A model generated the notes under the pieces. That model was not told where the DNA came from and did not search any database. It saw only the letters and a list, made by a program, of their open reading frames with translations. From Diorhabda sublineata (lineage: Eukaryota > Arthropoda > Insecta > Coleoptera > Chrysomelidae), in contig NC_079480.1 in assembly GCF_026230105.1 (NCBI RefSeq), forward strand, positions 11,388,488 through 11,452,487: a stretch of DNA of 64,000 bases, read 5' to 3'. Positions within the stretch are counted from its first letter, which is position 1. Each line of letters opens with the position of its first letter. The position numbers and the translations under genes were made by a program. Shown one piece after another: positions 26,301 through 34,200 of this stretch.

Positions 26301-26460
26301 CAAGATTTAGTACTCGACCTTGTGCCTTCTTTTGAATAATTTCTTCACCGGGTTTTTGGGTCACTGGAATCCAATCGTTTGTATCGTATGATCTATCATT
26401 TTGCGTTGCTACTAAGCAAACAAGATGAGCGGTTATTGCTAAATACAGACGCTTCACTTT
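10223..26460 (-). CDS. large secreted low-complexity protein (5 exons seen; first exon missing)
   Basis: Exons 26460-26148, 21447-20915, 19492-16853, 14467-13510 and 11319-10223 join in phases 1, 0, 0, 1 into 1,846 codons plus TAA. All four introns are GT-AG. The frame opens with KVKRLYLAITAHLVCLVATQ, a signal-peptide core whose initiator must lie in an upstream exon, since an acceptor (TTTTTATTGCAG) abuts it. The mature chain is rich in Pro, Gln, Ser, Thr, Tyr and Asn, and has no visible globular catalytic domain. Its only visible cysteines are the C-terminal CYRGRC pair, and it ends SPDRKKRF. Thr-rich runs suggest O-glycosylation. An extracellular matrix, cuticle-associated or mucin-like role is inference. 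I do not recognise the gene. Less repetitive islands (QLVYVPLENL in exon 3; VAPLSFKAPPGF..KIPLPAPHVGSVV in exon 4) are the best handles for finding orthologues. Confidence 0.85.
11500..12340 (-). pseudogene. LINE reverse transcriptase 3' relic (intronic)
   Basis: Minus-strand frames in the intron between 13510 and 11319 give a degraded RT. The pieces are EKIF and LRFADDP around 12150-12200, IANNSKELQQINDLN near 12100-12160, and downstream connector KIKPRLRRKLISPVITFGYK near 11830-11900. Order and spacing fit the YADD-to-C-terminus part of an RTE-like or related LINE. Several frameshifts are present. The element is antisense-neutral, lying in the same orientation as the host gene. Confidence 0.65.
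12341..13509. other. intronic AT-rich remainder
   Basis: Intron sequence with a short (AAG)n run near 12786-12800 and a TTTG run near 13024-13037. I see no coding or RNA gene. Confidence 0.5.
13510..14467 (-). CDS. secreted protein gene, exon of residues 1163-1481
   Basis: Acceptor TTCTGTTTCAG ends at 14468. The exon starts VHQVPISATPITLRTHPDV and contains VRGRIRDRPRITSTTTEK, which repeats the RGRxRxRP/Thr theme of the previous exon, and RIRARTRANVRK. It ends SLSDNISD-G with donor G|GTAAGT at 13509, phase 1. Basic and Ser/Thr-rich, no cysteine. The frame is open well upstream of any internal ATG or GTG codon, consistent with an internal exon. Confidence 0.88.
14700..14985 (-). pseudogene. 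mariner transposase C-terminal relic (intronic)
   Basis: Minus strand reads LLQDNARPHTAWFTMKILNE (second catalytic Asp), then a stop, then LEYSPYSAYLSPWDYYLFDL (family: YSPDLAPSDYxLF, with the PD altered) and FIGLRFESNAEVESFTREW. This is the catalytic C-terminal third of a mariner-type transposase. It sits in the intron between 16853 and 14467, next to a LINE relic of opposite orientation. Confidence 0.8.
15005..16557 (+). pseudogene. LINE with endonuclease fused to RNase H (RT deleted), copy 1
   Basis: The plus strand starts inside an AP-like endonuclease: LPILVGCDANAHNTVWDS, TTSRGEQLLAF, then EPSLSDHKIIMFGLE with the catalytic SDH. A linker follows (KVKTETRNLFNRAKCSRDW...KFCEEIDFT, 15520-15768). 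Only about 45 bases later RNase H begins (FQAEIYAIEKCV, then WIPGHIGAKGNEIADKLTKA, 15810-16124), so the entire reverse transcriptase is missing. A Cys/His-type tail follows (NLRILTGVLSGHC). The copy ends in a CATACATACATACATT tail. RNase H plus this endonuclease suggests an I/R1/LOA-like clade. Intronic, antisense to the host gene. Confidence 0.85.
16853..19492 (-). CDS. secreted protein gene, large central exon (880 codons)
   Basis: Acceptor TTTTGTTTTAG, phase 0 in and out, donor GAG|GTAAAT at 16852. It begins IESPKYDNQPDKQHRLAAIE, followed by a less repetitive part containing LAVYVEGEKQQVAISDVLEA and PQIFIGPSTL. Residues about 511-567 are a tandem SPQQQFP repeat encoded by a 21-bp minisatellite. 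Tyr/Gln/Glu-rich segments follow, then Thr runs next to Arg-rich motifs (SRGRVRTRPTTTTTST; SRTRSRTRGGSRY). No stop codon interrupts 2,640 bases, which in such AT-rich DNA itself argues for selection. Confidence 0.9.
18639..18807 (-). repeat. 21-bp coding minisatellite (SPQQQFP repeat)
   Basis: About eight head-to-tail 21-base units inside the 880-codon exon encode variants of the heptad SPQQQFP (SPQEQFT, SPQAQFP, LPQEKLP and others). On the plus strand the unit reads TGGTGATGGAAACTGCTGTT plus one base. Central units are nearly identical and outer ones diverge, as expected from recent unequal exchange. Unit number multiplies seven residues and never breaks the frame. Confidence 0.92.
19493..19790. 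other. intronic sequence
   Basis: AT-rich intron between the 20915 and 19492 exons. No gene seen. Confidence 0.4.
19803..20062. repeat. long imperfect foldback repeat (intronic)
   Basis: The left arm (about 19803-19904, containing TCTTCACGTATTGTGGCTCA) is the near-exact reverse complement of the right arm (about 19969-20062), with a spacer of about 64 bases. The central 70 or more bases differ at only a few positions. Transcribed within the host intron it would fold into a long hairpin. It may be a foldback/MITE element or an inverted duplication. No open protein or terminal TSD was identified. Confidence 0.85.
20063..20914. other. intronic sequence, unclassified
   Basis: Contains plus-strand open stretches (20562-20843 is the longest, 93 codons) without motifs, codon bias or splice signals that I could credit. 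Left unassigned. Confidence 0.35.
20915..21447 (-). CDS. secreted protein gene, exon encoding residues 105-282
   Basis: Acceptor TTGTGTGTTTCAG ends at 21448. The first two bases complete the split Gly codon from the previous exon. The text runs GSPKFPYHPKQGEQIYRPPP, then Gln/Asn-rich sequence, and ends with EKEAVQLVYVPLENLKE...IYKQ. The donor at 20914 is CAG|GTAAAA, phase 0. The VQLVYVPLENL patch is less repetitive than its surroundings and may be conserved. Confidence 0.85.
21448..22261. other. intronic purine-rich tract
   Basis: From about 21590 to 22080 the plus strand is markedly A/G-rich (AAAGGAGAGAGAGAAGGGGA near 21638). This could be a decayed LINE ORF1 or a purine-strand bias. No protein is recognised. 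Confidence 0.4.
22262..22805 (-). mobile_element. LINE 3' end, copy 2 of the 15-16.5 kb family
   Basis: On the minus strand this matches the tail of the copy ending at 16557. It runs from the RNase H/linker region (CCAATTATTGGGACAACCGA) through the Cys-rich C-terminal region to ATTAATACATACATACAATA at 22262. The copy is truncated at its 5' side by about 22805. It lies in the long first visible intron of the host gene in the gene's own orientation. Confidence 0.85.
22806..23750. other. intronic AT-rich spacer
   Basis: No gene or recognisable repeat. Confidence 0.4.
23755..24640 (-). pseudogene. mariner relic split around a hairpin repeat (intronic)
   Basis: Minus strand: the N-terminal HTH remnant HHWFNRFNSGDFTLEYRSHS lies at about 24430-24520. 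The C-terminus CLVGKKFNHKDVLKMQCHNF, then FKELFYQGLSKLAER, lies at about 23780-23940. Both match mariner transposases (family: WFxRFxSGDF; FFYxGIxxLPERW). The catalytic middle is absent or unreadable, and a structured repeat at 24323-24389 lies between the pieces. The two may be one element interrupted by an insertion, or two separate relics. Confidence 0.65.
24323..24389. repeat. nested inverted repeat with GAAACGTC box
   Basis: An outer 9-bp perfect inverted repeat AGTTGTTGA/TCAACAACT encloses an inner ACTCGA/TCGAGT pair. On the minus strand the core reads GGCGAGATTCGAAACGTCGA. The CGAAACGTC string is shared with hammerhead-like repeats at 53 kb, but no CUGANGA box precedes it here, so a ribozyme is not claimed. 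Confidence 0.6.
24904..25131 (-). other. 75-codon open stretch, unclassified
   Basis: A minus-strand open stretch encodes MTKTEDYSKENGIKSAIRLI...NNYSSGRSEKMCTGPTFKPV. It reads like natural protein (mixed composition, no AT-driven Lys/Asn/Ile/Phe bias) and may be a remnant of a transposon ORF. I cannot name a family. It lies within the host gene's intron on the same strand, but no acceptor/donor pair in a matching phase was found, so it is not added to the gene. Confidence 0.3.
25290..25600 (-). pseudogene. mariner fragment (subfamily D), copy 2 (intronic)
   Basis: Minus-strand frames give LGxxFHSRTFNIA, then SHWIPLNLTIAQKSS and CFKRCLxDHDR. These correspond to the region between the second helix-turn-helix and the first catalytic Asp of the same mariner subfamily seen at 5249, 46985 and 48230 (family text: SRWIPHNLTIAQKK). 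Stops and frame changes are frequent. Confidence 0.7.
25601..26147. other. intronic spacer
   Basis: AT-rich, ends at the GTAAGTT donor of the signal-peptide exon. No gene seen. Confidence 0.4.
26148..26460 (-). CDS. secreted protein gene, first visible coding exon (signal peptide)
   Basis: Encodes residues 1-104 of the visible frame: a basic start (KVKR), the hydrophobic core LYLAITAHLVCLVA with likely cleavage near ATQ/ND, then a polar segment with GRVLNLDTPSQKFFPDELN. The 5' boundary is set by a polypyrimidine-AG acceptor at 26461. No in-frame ATG exists inside the exon, so translation must start upstream. It ends LPQN-G with donor G|GTAAGTT at 26147, phase 1. Confidence 0.85.
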
Positions 26461-27529
26461 CTGCAATAAAAAGTTATGTATAAGATGTTGACATCTACTG
26501 GGTTCAAATAATACAGGTACATCGAAAATATTCTTGTATGTATAGCTCTTTCAATATCAATTGCAGATTATAAAAACCTTTGTCGACAATTTTGTTTGAT
26601 CTACCTTAGGCGTAGATACCTAATTTTATAAATTTATTATGTTTATAAATACTTTCAAAAATATGTATATCTTATGTACTTAATTGTAGTCCCACTTGGA
26701 ACTTAGAAAAAAATCATTATTATACCTCGTTAACTTACTACAACTGAGTATTAAATTATAAAACGTAAATAGACGAGTACAATGTACCTGTCTGTAAGGA
26801 AGTTTGGTTTAAACAGGATACCAGACGTGAACTGATCCTTTTTTGTACTCCATTCATCTGTTAGAACATCGGTAATGAGTGTTATGATGGAAAATATGTG
26901 TTTCTCCCACCCTTAAAGTACTTTCGGAGCACTAAAAAACAACCCTATATGCGCGACGAAGTTTTTCGGGTGTTTTTGGGGTGGAGCTCCAATTCTAAAT
27001 AATTAGCGAAAAATGTTATAAACATGAAGTATATTCTATACATCTCAAAAATGTATGATACAAATGATTGGGTAATTTAAACAGATTGGTTCCGCATTTT
27101 TTTCTAATTAATTAGCTCACTATACCCGCATGAGGTTCCTTTACATCATTTAACAAATTCTATAGCTTCCTCATGTTCGGATTTATATCTTATCCTTTGC
27201 CATTGGGTATTGAAACTTGCATCAACTTCAATAGAGAAAGTGGATTTTAATAAATAGTTGTATCCAAGTGGTTATGTCCCAGATTACTAACTTATTTATG
27301 GTTGTAGAATGTACGTTCTAAATTATACATTTCTTTTTTTATCATTTCTATACGTATCTGTTAGTTGATCGTTCCTTAACGTAATGACACGTTAACTTCT
27401 ATATGTACCGGATGTCACAATAAGATTAGCTCTGGGTTATATATATGAAACATTTCGTAGAATATTAATTTACAAATTAAAAGGAAAATACGAACTACAG
27501 AAATGTATGTAATAAGAAGGGTATGTAGG
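26461..27529. other. upstream region of the visible first exon
   Basis: Must contain, or lie downstream of, the missing 5' exon of the secreted-protein gene. One phase-compatible candidate on the minus strand is 26822-26857 (ATG, 12 codons MNGVQKRISSRL), but its donor CTG|GTATCC is weak. Otherwise AT-rich without features. Confidence 0.3.
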
Positions 27530-27725
27530 ACATCAAGATTGGAAAGAGTGACTAATGACAGAATTATGGAATGTGTGTGGAAGAGACAGTTATAACATGT
27601 CTAGAAAGTAAAGAAATTGTATGGTACGGGCATGTCTACACAATGACAGTAGCAAGATTACTAAGTGAAGTAATGAGATGAATACCATCAGAAAACTAAG
27701 AGACCCAAGAAAAAATGATTGGAAG
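27530..27725 (+). pseudogene. LINE 3' tail relic
   Basis: Plus-strand frames give RLERVTNDRIMECV, then ESKEIVWYGHVYTMTVARLL and RWIPSEN. This is the poorly conserved but recognisable WYGHVxRM-type tail found after the RT of many insect LINEs. Short and broken by stops. Confidence 0.55.
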
Positions 27726-27789
27726 CAATAAAATTATTAATAGTCTTTGTCAGCTATATTATGAGCGGTTTCTTATTGGGAACGTGGCA

Positions 27790-27885
27790 ATGAAACACCA
27801 GTGAAGTGGACTAACTTCAATATATTTTCCAAGCTTTCGAATTCTTATGTATTCATCGTCTGGGAAATAATTAATTAAGATTTTC
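27790..27885 (-). repeat. hammerhead-like hairpin repeat (family E), solo copy
   Basis: On the minus strand the text CAGACGATGAATACATAAG, then AATTCGAAAGCTTGG, parallels the monomers at 52270-52600. A hairpin (GAATAC/GTATTC in better copies) lies between a GACGA box and GAAA. The invariant U of a hammerhead CUGANGA box is A here, so catalytic activity is doubtful. Confidence 0.5.
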
Positions 27886-27979
27886 GGTGGTTTTGAATTG
27901 TATTAATTGTGAAAATTTTTAGATTCATAGGATTCAGAACTCAATATTCAAAGTGACGTTGATAGAAATATTGACACTG

Positions 27980-28110
27980 TGTCATTATCATATTTTGATA
28001 GACATAAAATTAGTCGAAACGTCAATTTTTTGAAAATTATCAAAAAAAAACAATTTTGAAACAGAAAAGACCTAACATCAAGAACATTTAGAAACATAAA
28101 CATATCAAAA
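27980..28110 (+). repeat. dispersed repeat family R1, copy 2
   Basis: Contains TTAGTCGAAACGTCAATTTT and, further on, GAAACAGAAAAGACCTAACA then CAAGAACATTTAG. It matches the minus-strand copies at 8590-8760 and 58690-58810. Confidence 0.6.
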
Positions 28111-28720
28111 GGACTAAGAAATATCTTTGTTTTACGGTAGTAATAGTAGTAGTAGCATATGTTTCCGCCTGAAAAATAGAAGTTTCTGAGCACATTGGGA
28201 TAGCGAGCTCGGTTCCTGGGCCATGTTCCTGCACCTATTTGTCCATTTTTCATTTTCGAGCCATCAATGTAAAATATAAATGAGCCTCCACAGAACGCAA
28301 TCCCTGCATTTCTCCATTGCTGTTGACTTGTTATTATAATTTCATAATTTTTGGTAAAGCAGAGTCTGAAAGAGTCTAATATCTACGGGCACATTACATT
28401 CCTGTAGAATGCTAAGACGTCAGTCAGGTTGCCGGGTTTTATGTTTCTGTTCTTGTCTATGCAGGTCTTCAAAGAGGGCAAGTCTAAAATGACTTATAGT
28501 TTAGTATGCAAGTTGATTTCTTTGTGGGGGGACCTTTGTAAGCAATTTTGTTCTAATATAGGAATCAATAATTTTTTCCATCGTTTACCAAAGGAAAAAT
28601 AAATGGACTGATAGGACGATGAAGTTTAGTTTCTAAATCTTCTCCTTTCTTTGAGGATAAAGCTTATTCTAACGTCTCTCCAGGACTCAGGGATCTAACT
28701 CCATCTGAACCAGTCATAAA
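28110..28720 (-). pseudogene. LINE relic: RT start joined to RNase H start
   Basis: Minus strand: KEKGEDLETKLHRPIS, then IDSYIRTKLLTKVPPQRNQL, match the first RT blocks of R1/I-like LINEs (family: SYRPISL, then NQHAYQ). About 250 bases on, FYIDGSKMKNGQIGAGTW begins an RNase H domain with its first catalytic Asp (DGS), and a shifted frame gives SETSIFQAETYA with the catalytic Glu. The RT palm (YADD) is absent. This is therefore another copy with the RT core removed. Confidence 0.65.
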
Positions 28721-29045
28721 AGAGTACGAACGTATGAGTATCGTTCTAAATATTTTTATTACACTTTATCTAACTTACTTAGGTTATTGGTGTCTTTATC
28801 TGTTTAGATAGAAATTTCTAAACAAAGTTTGACTAATTTTGATATTTATAGTATCGCGTCAATTAATGAAATTGATATTTATATGAAAGTGAATGTTATA
28901 TAACTTCAAAATTTCATAAATAGATGAGGCTACAAGAAACAAAGAAGATTCATAATTTCACCAAAATGTGACGATACTAATTTCTAGAGGTAATTATCCT
29001 GTCCGATAGTTAAGCAGCCAGTAGAGCTCTAAGCTCCAATATAAT
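28721..29045. other. AT-rich spacer
   Basis: No gene recognised. Confidence 0.4.
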
Positions 29046-29438
29046 AAAATCCAAACTCGTTTGGGATTGACTAGAAAAATTAACAAGCTAGGCAAGAAAA
29101 ATAAAATTAATCTACAATGGATTCCGGGACACACCGAAGCGAAGGAAATGGAATAGTTGATAAGCTTGCTAAATAGGGGGAAGACAAGTCCTTCATGAAA
29201 CCCGGACCCTCCTGTGGTATTAACTACAGAACTATGGAAAAAGCACTAAAAAAGAAGGTAGATAGGAGCAAAACCAATTATTGGGACCATAAACAAGGGC
29301 TGCGACAGGCAAAGACTGGATCAGCTGTAAACACTGGGGTTTTCAGTATCGCAGCAAGAAAGTAAGACACAATAGATTTTTTGGGTGGCAGTGTATACGA
29401 GACTCCCAATCTATATATACATACATATACATTCATAC
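29046..29438 (+). mobile_element. LINE 3' end, copy 3 of the 15-16.5 kb family
   Basis: It matches copy 1 from the RNase H segment (AAACTCGTTTGGGATTG; CTACAATGGATTCCGGGACA) to AGGCAAAGACT. It then jumps directly to GGATCAGCTGTAAACA, skipping about 280 bases that copy 1 retains (about 16170-16450). It ends in a TATATACATACATATACATT tail. All three copies share this TACA-type 3' end. Confidence 0.85.
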
Positions 29439-30145
29439 TAATTTGAGGTCAAATACTCGTCGGTTCTAACTGGGAAATGTGCATTTTTGTTATTATATAA
29501 CAATATTTTCAATTGAATTGACTGGATATTATTAAATTACATAACGATTTTTATGAAATAAATCATTGAAATGAACCTTCTGCCAAATGTTGCTTTATGA
29601 ATAAATAAAATAGCTTCGTTAACTCAATGGATCGTGAGCGCGATTCACAATTTTATGGTTAGTATGTAGAATATCATTAGAGACATGCATAATAGGACAA
29701 TTTAAAAAAAATTTGTAAATTTTCACTATAAACTTTAAAACGTCCACACTTTATGGTATTACTATGTTCATTGAAAATTTTTACAACTTACAATTTTTTT
29801 TCAAATTTCAACTCTATCATATATATATCAACAATGTTAGTGAGTTTAATTGTATTCAATGGCGAATTTTTCAATTAATTATTTATTTGAAAGCAATAGT
29901 TCCAATATGACTTTGTTGATCTTAAATATTAATTGTATCAAGTTTCACGCCAAAAATTTTATTTATGACCATTTTGAATAAATAGTTTTGTGAAACATTG
30001 ACCAACTTGCTTTTTAAAAACAATTTATTTAGCAAACTGAGGATTTAATAATCATTTAAAGTTACAATTAGTTACACTAACTGACTGGCATACTAGACGA
30101 ATATCAAATTGAATGAACATAGTATTAGTTTTACAAGCTTCTTTA
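29439..30145. other. AT-rich spacer
   Basis: No gene or repeat identified. Confidence 0.4.
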
Positions 30146-30147
30146 TA

Positions 30148-31713
30148 CAGCGTGGTACAACGATGAGTTTGCACCTAGCTTTTCTCTTTTTTTTGTAAAT
30201 AAATTCAAAAATGCTCGAACAGGTCGATTTTGCTTTTGAGGGGGACACATTTTAAACATATTATTCGCTCTGCACCTTTAAAAACCCTAAAATTTTAAAT
30301 GGAAAGAGGGGTAGACTGATATATTGTTTGAAAGGGCTTAAAATTGTCTAATGATACCCTATTTGTTGAATTATACTAAAACAGTTAATGCGAAAATGGC
30401 TTTAAAGACATTAAACCGAACATTTTGGTATTAAAAATTCAAATAAGTTTTAATTATTACGAGTGAAAACCACTGCTATCGTTAGTACATTCCAATGTTT
30501 ATTATTTTTAACATGTTTTGTAAAAAAATGTAAGCTAGCCGTTAAATTGATTTATTACAACCTTACTTTAACAAATGTTGAAAATGTGACCCATTTGATT
30601 CCATATAATAATTCAGATTTTGTTTTCTGCACTCTGCTGTAATCCATTGGCGAAGATCTTCTATGGAGTCAGACTTCGTGGCAAAACATTTATTTTTTAA
30701 GGATCCCCAAAGAAAAAAGTCTAGAGACGATAAATCCGGTGACCTGGCAGCCATTCAATTGGGCCCCTCCTTTCAATCCACTGTCCAGGAAACTGGTCAT
30801 CTAAGAACTGTCTTACAGGAGGTAAGCACATAGTGCGGAGGTGCTCCATCTTGCTGAAAATGAAGCCTATCAGCAGTATGATTTTGGTCATCTTCAAATA
30901 TTTGTGTTAATAAAGGATCAATTATATCTTCAAGCATGTTTAGGTAGACTTCACCAGTTAAATTTACAGGAATAAAAAGTGGTCCTATGATATGATTTCC
31001 TAATATGCCACACCAGACGTTTATTTATTGAGAATATTGGGTATGAACCTCACGGAATAAATGTGGGTTACCATCATACCAGTAACGGCAATTGTGCCTA
31101 TTTAAAGCTCCATTCAAATCAAATCTGCATTCGTCGGAAAATCAAATGTTAAATAATAATTGCGGATCTTCAATTAAACGCCGGCTCATTGTTTCACAAA
31201 ATTGCAGCCTTCTATCAGGATCATCCTCATTTAGTTCCTGTACTAGTTAGATTTTGTACGGATGAAATTTGTACGCTTTTAAAATTCGTATTATGGACGA
31301 ACGAAAGACACCTGAGGCTTCAGCTAGTTGAAATCCCATCTTCCTTTAAATTAAATAATTTAGAAATGATTGTAGTTGTTTTCACTCGTAACAATTAAAA
31401 CTTATTTGTATTTTTCGTTAATACCAAAATTAACGGATTAATGTCTTTAAAGCTGTTTTCACATTAACTGTTTCAGAAAAATTCAACACATAGGGTCTCA
31501 TTAGAAAGACAATTTTGTGCCCTTTCAAGGAAATAACAGTCGACCCCTTTTTCTATCTAAAATTTTAGGGTTGTTACTCATCCCCGCTAGGGGTTTAAAG
31601 GCGCAGATCGATTAATATATTTAAAATGTGTTCTCGACGTGTCCGAGCATTTTTAAATTTAATTACAAAAAAAGGAGAAAAGCTAGTTGGAAACTTTTCG
31701 TTGAACCACCCTG
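30148..31713 (-). mobile_element. 1,566-bp TIR DNA transposon flanked by TA
   Basis: The left end CAGCGTGGTACAACGATGAG (30148) and the right end, read inward as CAGGGTGGTTCAACGAAAAG (31713), begin terminal inverted repeats of about 330 bases (30148-30473 and 31375-31713). The arms diverge by scattered substitutions and indels. Both ends abut TA, the target duplication expected of the IS630-Tc1-mariner superfamily. The interior carries a transposase relic on the minus strand. It is the only element here with both ends and most of its coding region. Confidence 0.88.
30563..31360 (-). pseudogene. IS630-like transposase of the TIR element
   Basis: Minus-strand reading, nearly continuous: an HTH remnant (VFRSSIIRILKAYKFHPYKI), then DDPDRRLQFCETM, the first Asp in FSDECRFDLNGALNRHNCRY, and a core with VWCGILGNHIIGPLF. 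The second Asp is in LHFQQDGAPPHY and the third in RSPDLSSLDFFLWGSLK. The tail ENLRQ-like segment (DSIEDLRQWITAEC) ends at 30563. Four in-frame stops and one frameshift are visible, so it is inactive, but all three catalytic acidic residues remain. It is the same family as the fragment at 1-455. Confidence 0.85.
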
Positions 31714-32950
31714 TATATTAGTTCTTATCTTACACAATATAATAATTATAAAATTAGATAAATATATTCATGGTACTTTATAGTCACATTAATAATAATT
31801 AAATAATAAATAATTTGATGATACCTTAATGGGGTTAAAGTTGATAATAATAAATAAGGGTTGTTTTGGATTACTTAAATCTATCTTACTGAAAATTGCC
31901 TAAACAGTAACTAAATAAATCATATCACAAACATATTCCTCTCTACCTATATTTAGTGTGTTTTTATCACAAACATTCAGATTTAAGCAAGTTGCTGTTA
32001 AACATCAATACTTTCTTTCCTTGCAAAGAAATGAATTGCTTATTTAAAGTCAATAAATTAAAATTCGAGTCTTTTATTCTTAACTAAACAATTAAACGAA
32101 ATTCTCATGTATTAAAATGTCAATGTCATAGTACACTTTTCATTTCATGGATCGTGCTGTAACTGACAATCGTTACCTTGAAAAGTCGTGACCTCTAGAA
32201 ACATTTAGTAGAATGATTCGTTCTAATGTTGAATACATGAAAACGAAATGAAGAAGAGTGTGAACCAAGTTCTAACAGTAAGTGACGGTCATCGACAGCG
32301 TTTATTTACATATTTATGAATGAAATTTTTGATACTAAGAATTTTCATCGCAATTCCAAGTATAAATTCATAAAAATATGGTATTTAATGTGAAATCCAT
32401 ATTATTAGATCTCCAAAAAGAATAATTACACGAGGGTTGTCTGGAAAGCTTCCATTCTCAGCTTCAAGATATCAGCAATAACTTGGAAAATATTTTGGCA
32501 AATACGTTGAGAGATCCTCACAAAACTTCTAGTCATTTTGCTGTGATTTTTCTAAAAATAGCAGAAATTCAATTTCGAGCTGTCTTAATTATTTGTTTTT
32601 GAAAGGCTAGATAAGAGAGGACTTATACTAACGTGATTAGACGTCCTGTTTTGAACGGGATTTTCCCTTTTTAAAATTACGAGTCCCGGTGTCCCCGAAA
32701 CAAACTCTGGGACGCAAATTGTCCCGTGTTCAGAAACCCCTGAATTTGAATAGAAGACTAGAAGCTATAGTAGTAAATATTTTGACACTTAAAGCGACGA
32801 AAAATTAATCTTAATAAGTGCATTTGTATTACAATACTAAACGACGCTTCTAACCACGGTAACAAGACAATTTTCAACCTTACGTAGGTGTGCAAGAGAA
32901 AAAATTAGTTCTCCAAAACCATTTGGTAAAACTTCTGACATCATTGTCAA
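31714..32950. other. AT-rich spacer with a mariner-end-like site
   Basis: At 32431 the text ACACGAGGGTTGTCTGGAAA resembles a mariner terminal repeat. At 32640-32750 a G/C-richer stretch (GTCCCGGTGTCCCCGAAACA) may be the N-terminal part of the hAT relic that follows. No gene otherwise. Confidence 0.4.
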
Positions 32951-32959
32951 TTAAATAAA

Positions 32960-33760
32960 CCAGGTTGACAGATAATAATTTGACAGTAAAAGTCGTGGCG
33001 TTTGTGGGGACAAAGCCAAAGTTAATTTCGGAGGTGCAGCTAGGCGAGGAATCATCTTAGTCAAAAAGCTACTTTTTGACTAAGTATTGAAAAATGTCCC
33101 CTGTTACTGAAAAATTTTTTTGAAGAGCCCACATCCAAATTGTGGCTTCAATTTTTACCTGCTCATTCAGCAAGTTTGATGAAAACTTGCTGAAACATCA
33201 TAAACCTTGAAGACTGTATCGGTATTAAATCGATAAATTAACAGACAATTTAACCTAGAAATAGACAAATTGGAATTGAAAGATAAAGGTACTGATATTG
33301 AAGAAGATTTTGTGAACAGGATAGCTACAGAACTTTATAAAACAAGTCGTGAATATCTGCAGCAGCAGACTTGCTTTCTTATAAAAAAATTGAAATTATT
33401 TTACTAGGCAGATTTAAAGAAGATCCCCACTTGGGAAAAGGCATTCAAAAATCTCTGGATGTATTACTTGAAAAGCAATATATTGACTGTAATAAAAGTA
33501 CAGAAGTTTTTGACAAAATTTCATTAATTACTAATCAAATTACATTGCAAAAAGTAATAGAATGAAATAATTTAAATTTTCCCCCTGAAACCCGTTAGGT
33601 GGAACTTATCAAACACTTTCACGCCAACAATCTTCAACATGAAAACTTTTCTATTTTAACTGAATATATTTTATGTTTACCTGCAGCAAATGTTCCAGTA
33701 AAAAGAGTATTTTCTGTTATGAAAAAATTCTATAGGCGATGTTGATAATCAAGGTGAATA
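32960..33760 (+). pseudogene. hAT-superfamily transposase relic
   Basis: Plus strand: VCGDKAKVNFGGAARRG resembles the hAT core (DNAxxNFGG). LELKDKGTDIEEDFVNRIAT, then LYKTSREYL, lies at about 33260-33360. The C-terminal dimerisation signature is LCLPAANVPVKRVFSVMKKF at about 33675-33735 (family: LPxxNAPVERVFS). Frames change and stops intervene. The catalytic residues cannot be placed. No terminal repeats or 8-bp duplication were found. Confidence 0.7.
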
Positions 33761-33944
33761 TAAAAAAACTAGCCAAGAGTTTCATTCTTACTTGAAATCA
33801 AATAGCTATATAAGTATAAGCAAATTAAATTTATGTCCTGCTTTGAGTCAAACAATAAATAGTCACGTTAGACACTATGTATGGAAACTGTGCCATTATT
33901 TAAGATCTAAGAATTTTGAACAGCTAAATTCAAACATTGAATCA

Positions 33945-34200
33945 ACTTGACTGACGACGCCGACGGGCGTTTGGGATGCCCACAAACTGTGACAACATAT
34001 CATTAAAAAAGTTCACCAAATGGTACTGAACGAAGGTCGTATTAATGTTAGAGAAATAGAAGAGGTTATAAGACGCATTTGCCATTTGACTGAAGAATTT
34101 CCGAATGAACATTTCCTAATCGTTATTGACACTATTTTTTGCATCGATTAGTAACTGTAGAAGAGAGATATCATGATAGATGAATTGAATGACAAGGTTC
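33945..34200 (+). pseudogene. mariner N-terminal relic
   Basis: Shifted plus-strand frames read DDADGRLGCPQTVTT and then KVHQMVLNEGRINVREIEEV. This matches the segment between the two helix-turn-helix motifs of mariner transposases (family: DDPRPGRP...REIAE). No catalytic domain follows. Confidence 0.6.

Noticed and set aside
26095..26466. Starting the secreted protein at the TTG codon at 26466
   Set aside because: The TTG sits inside the 3' splice acceptor TTTTTATTGCAG. The exon has no ATG in frame, so an upstream coding exon is the better explanation.
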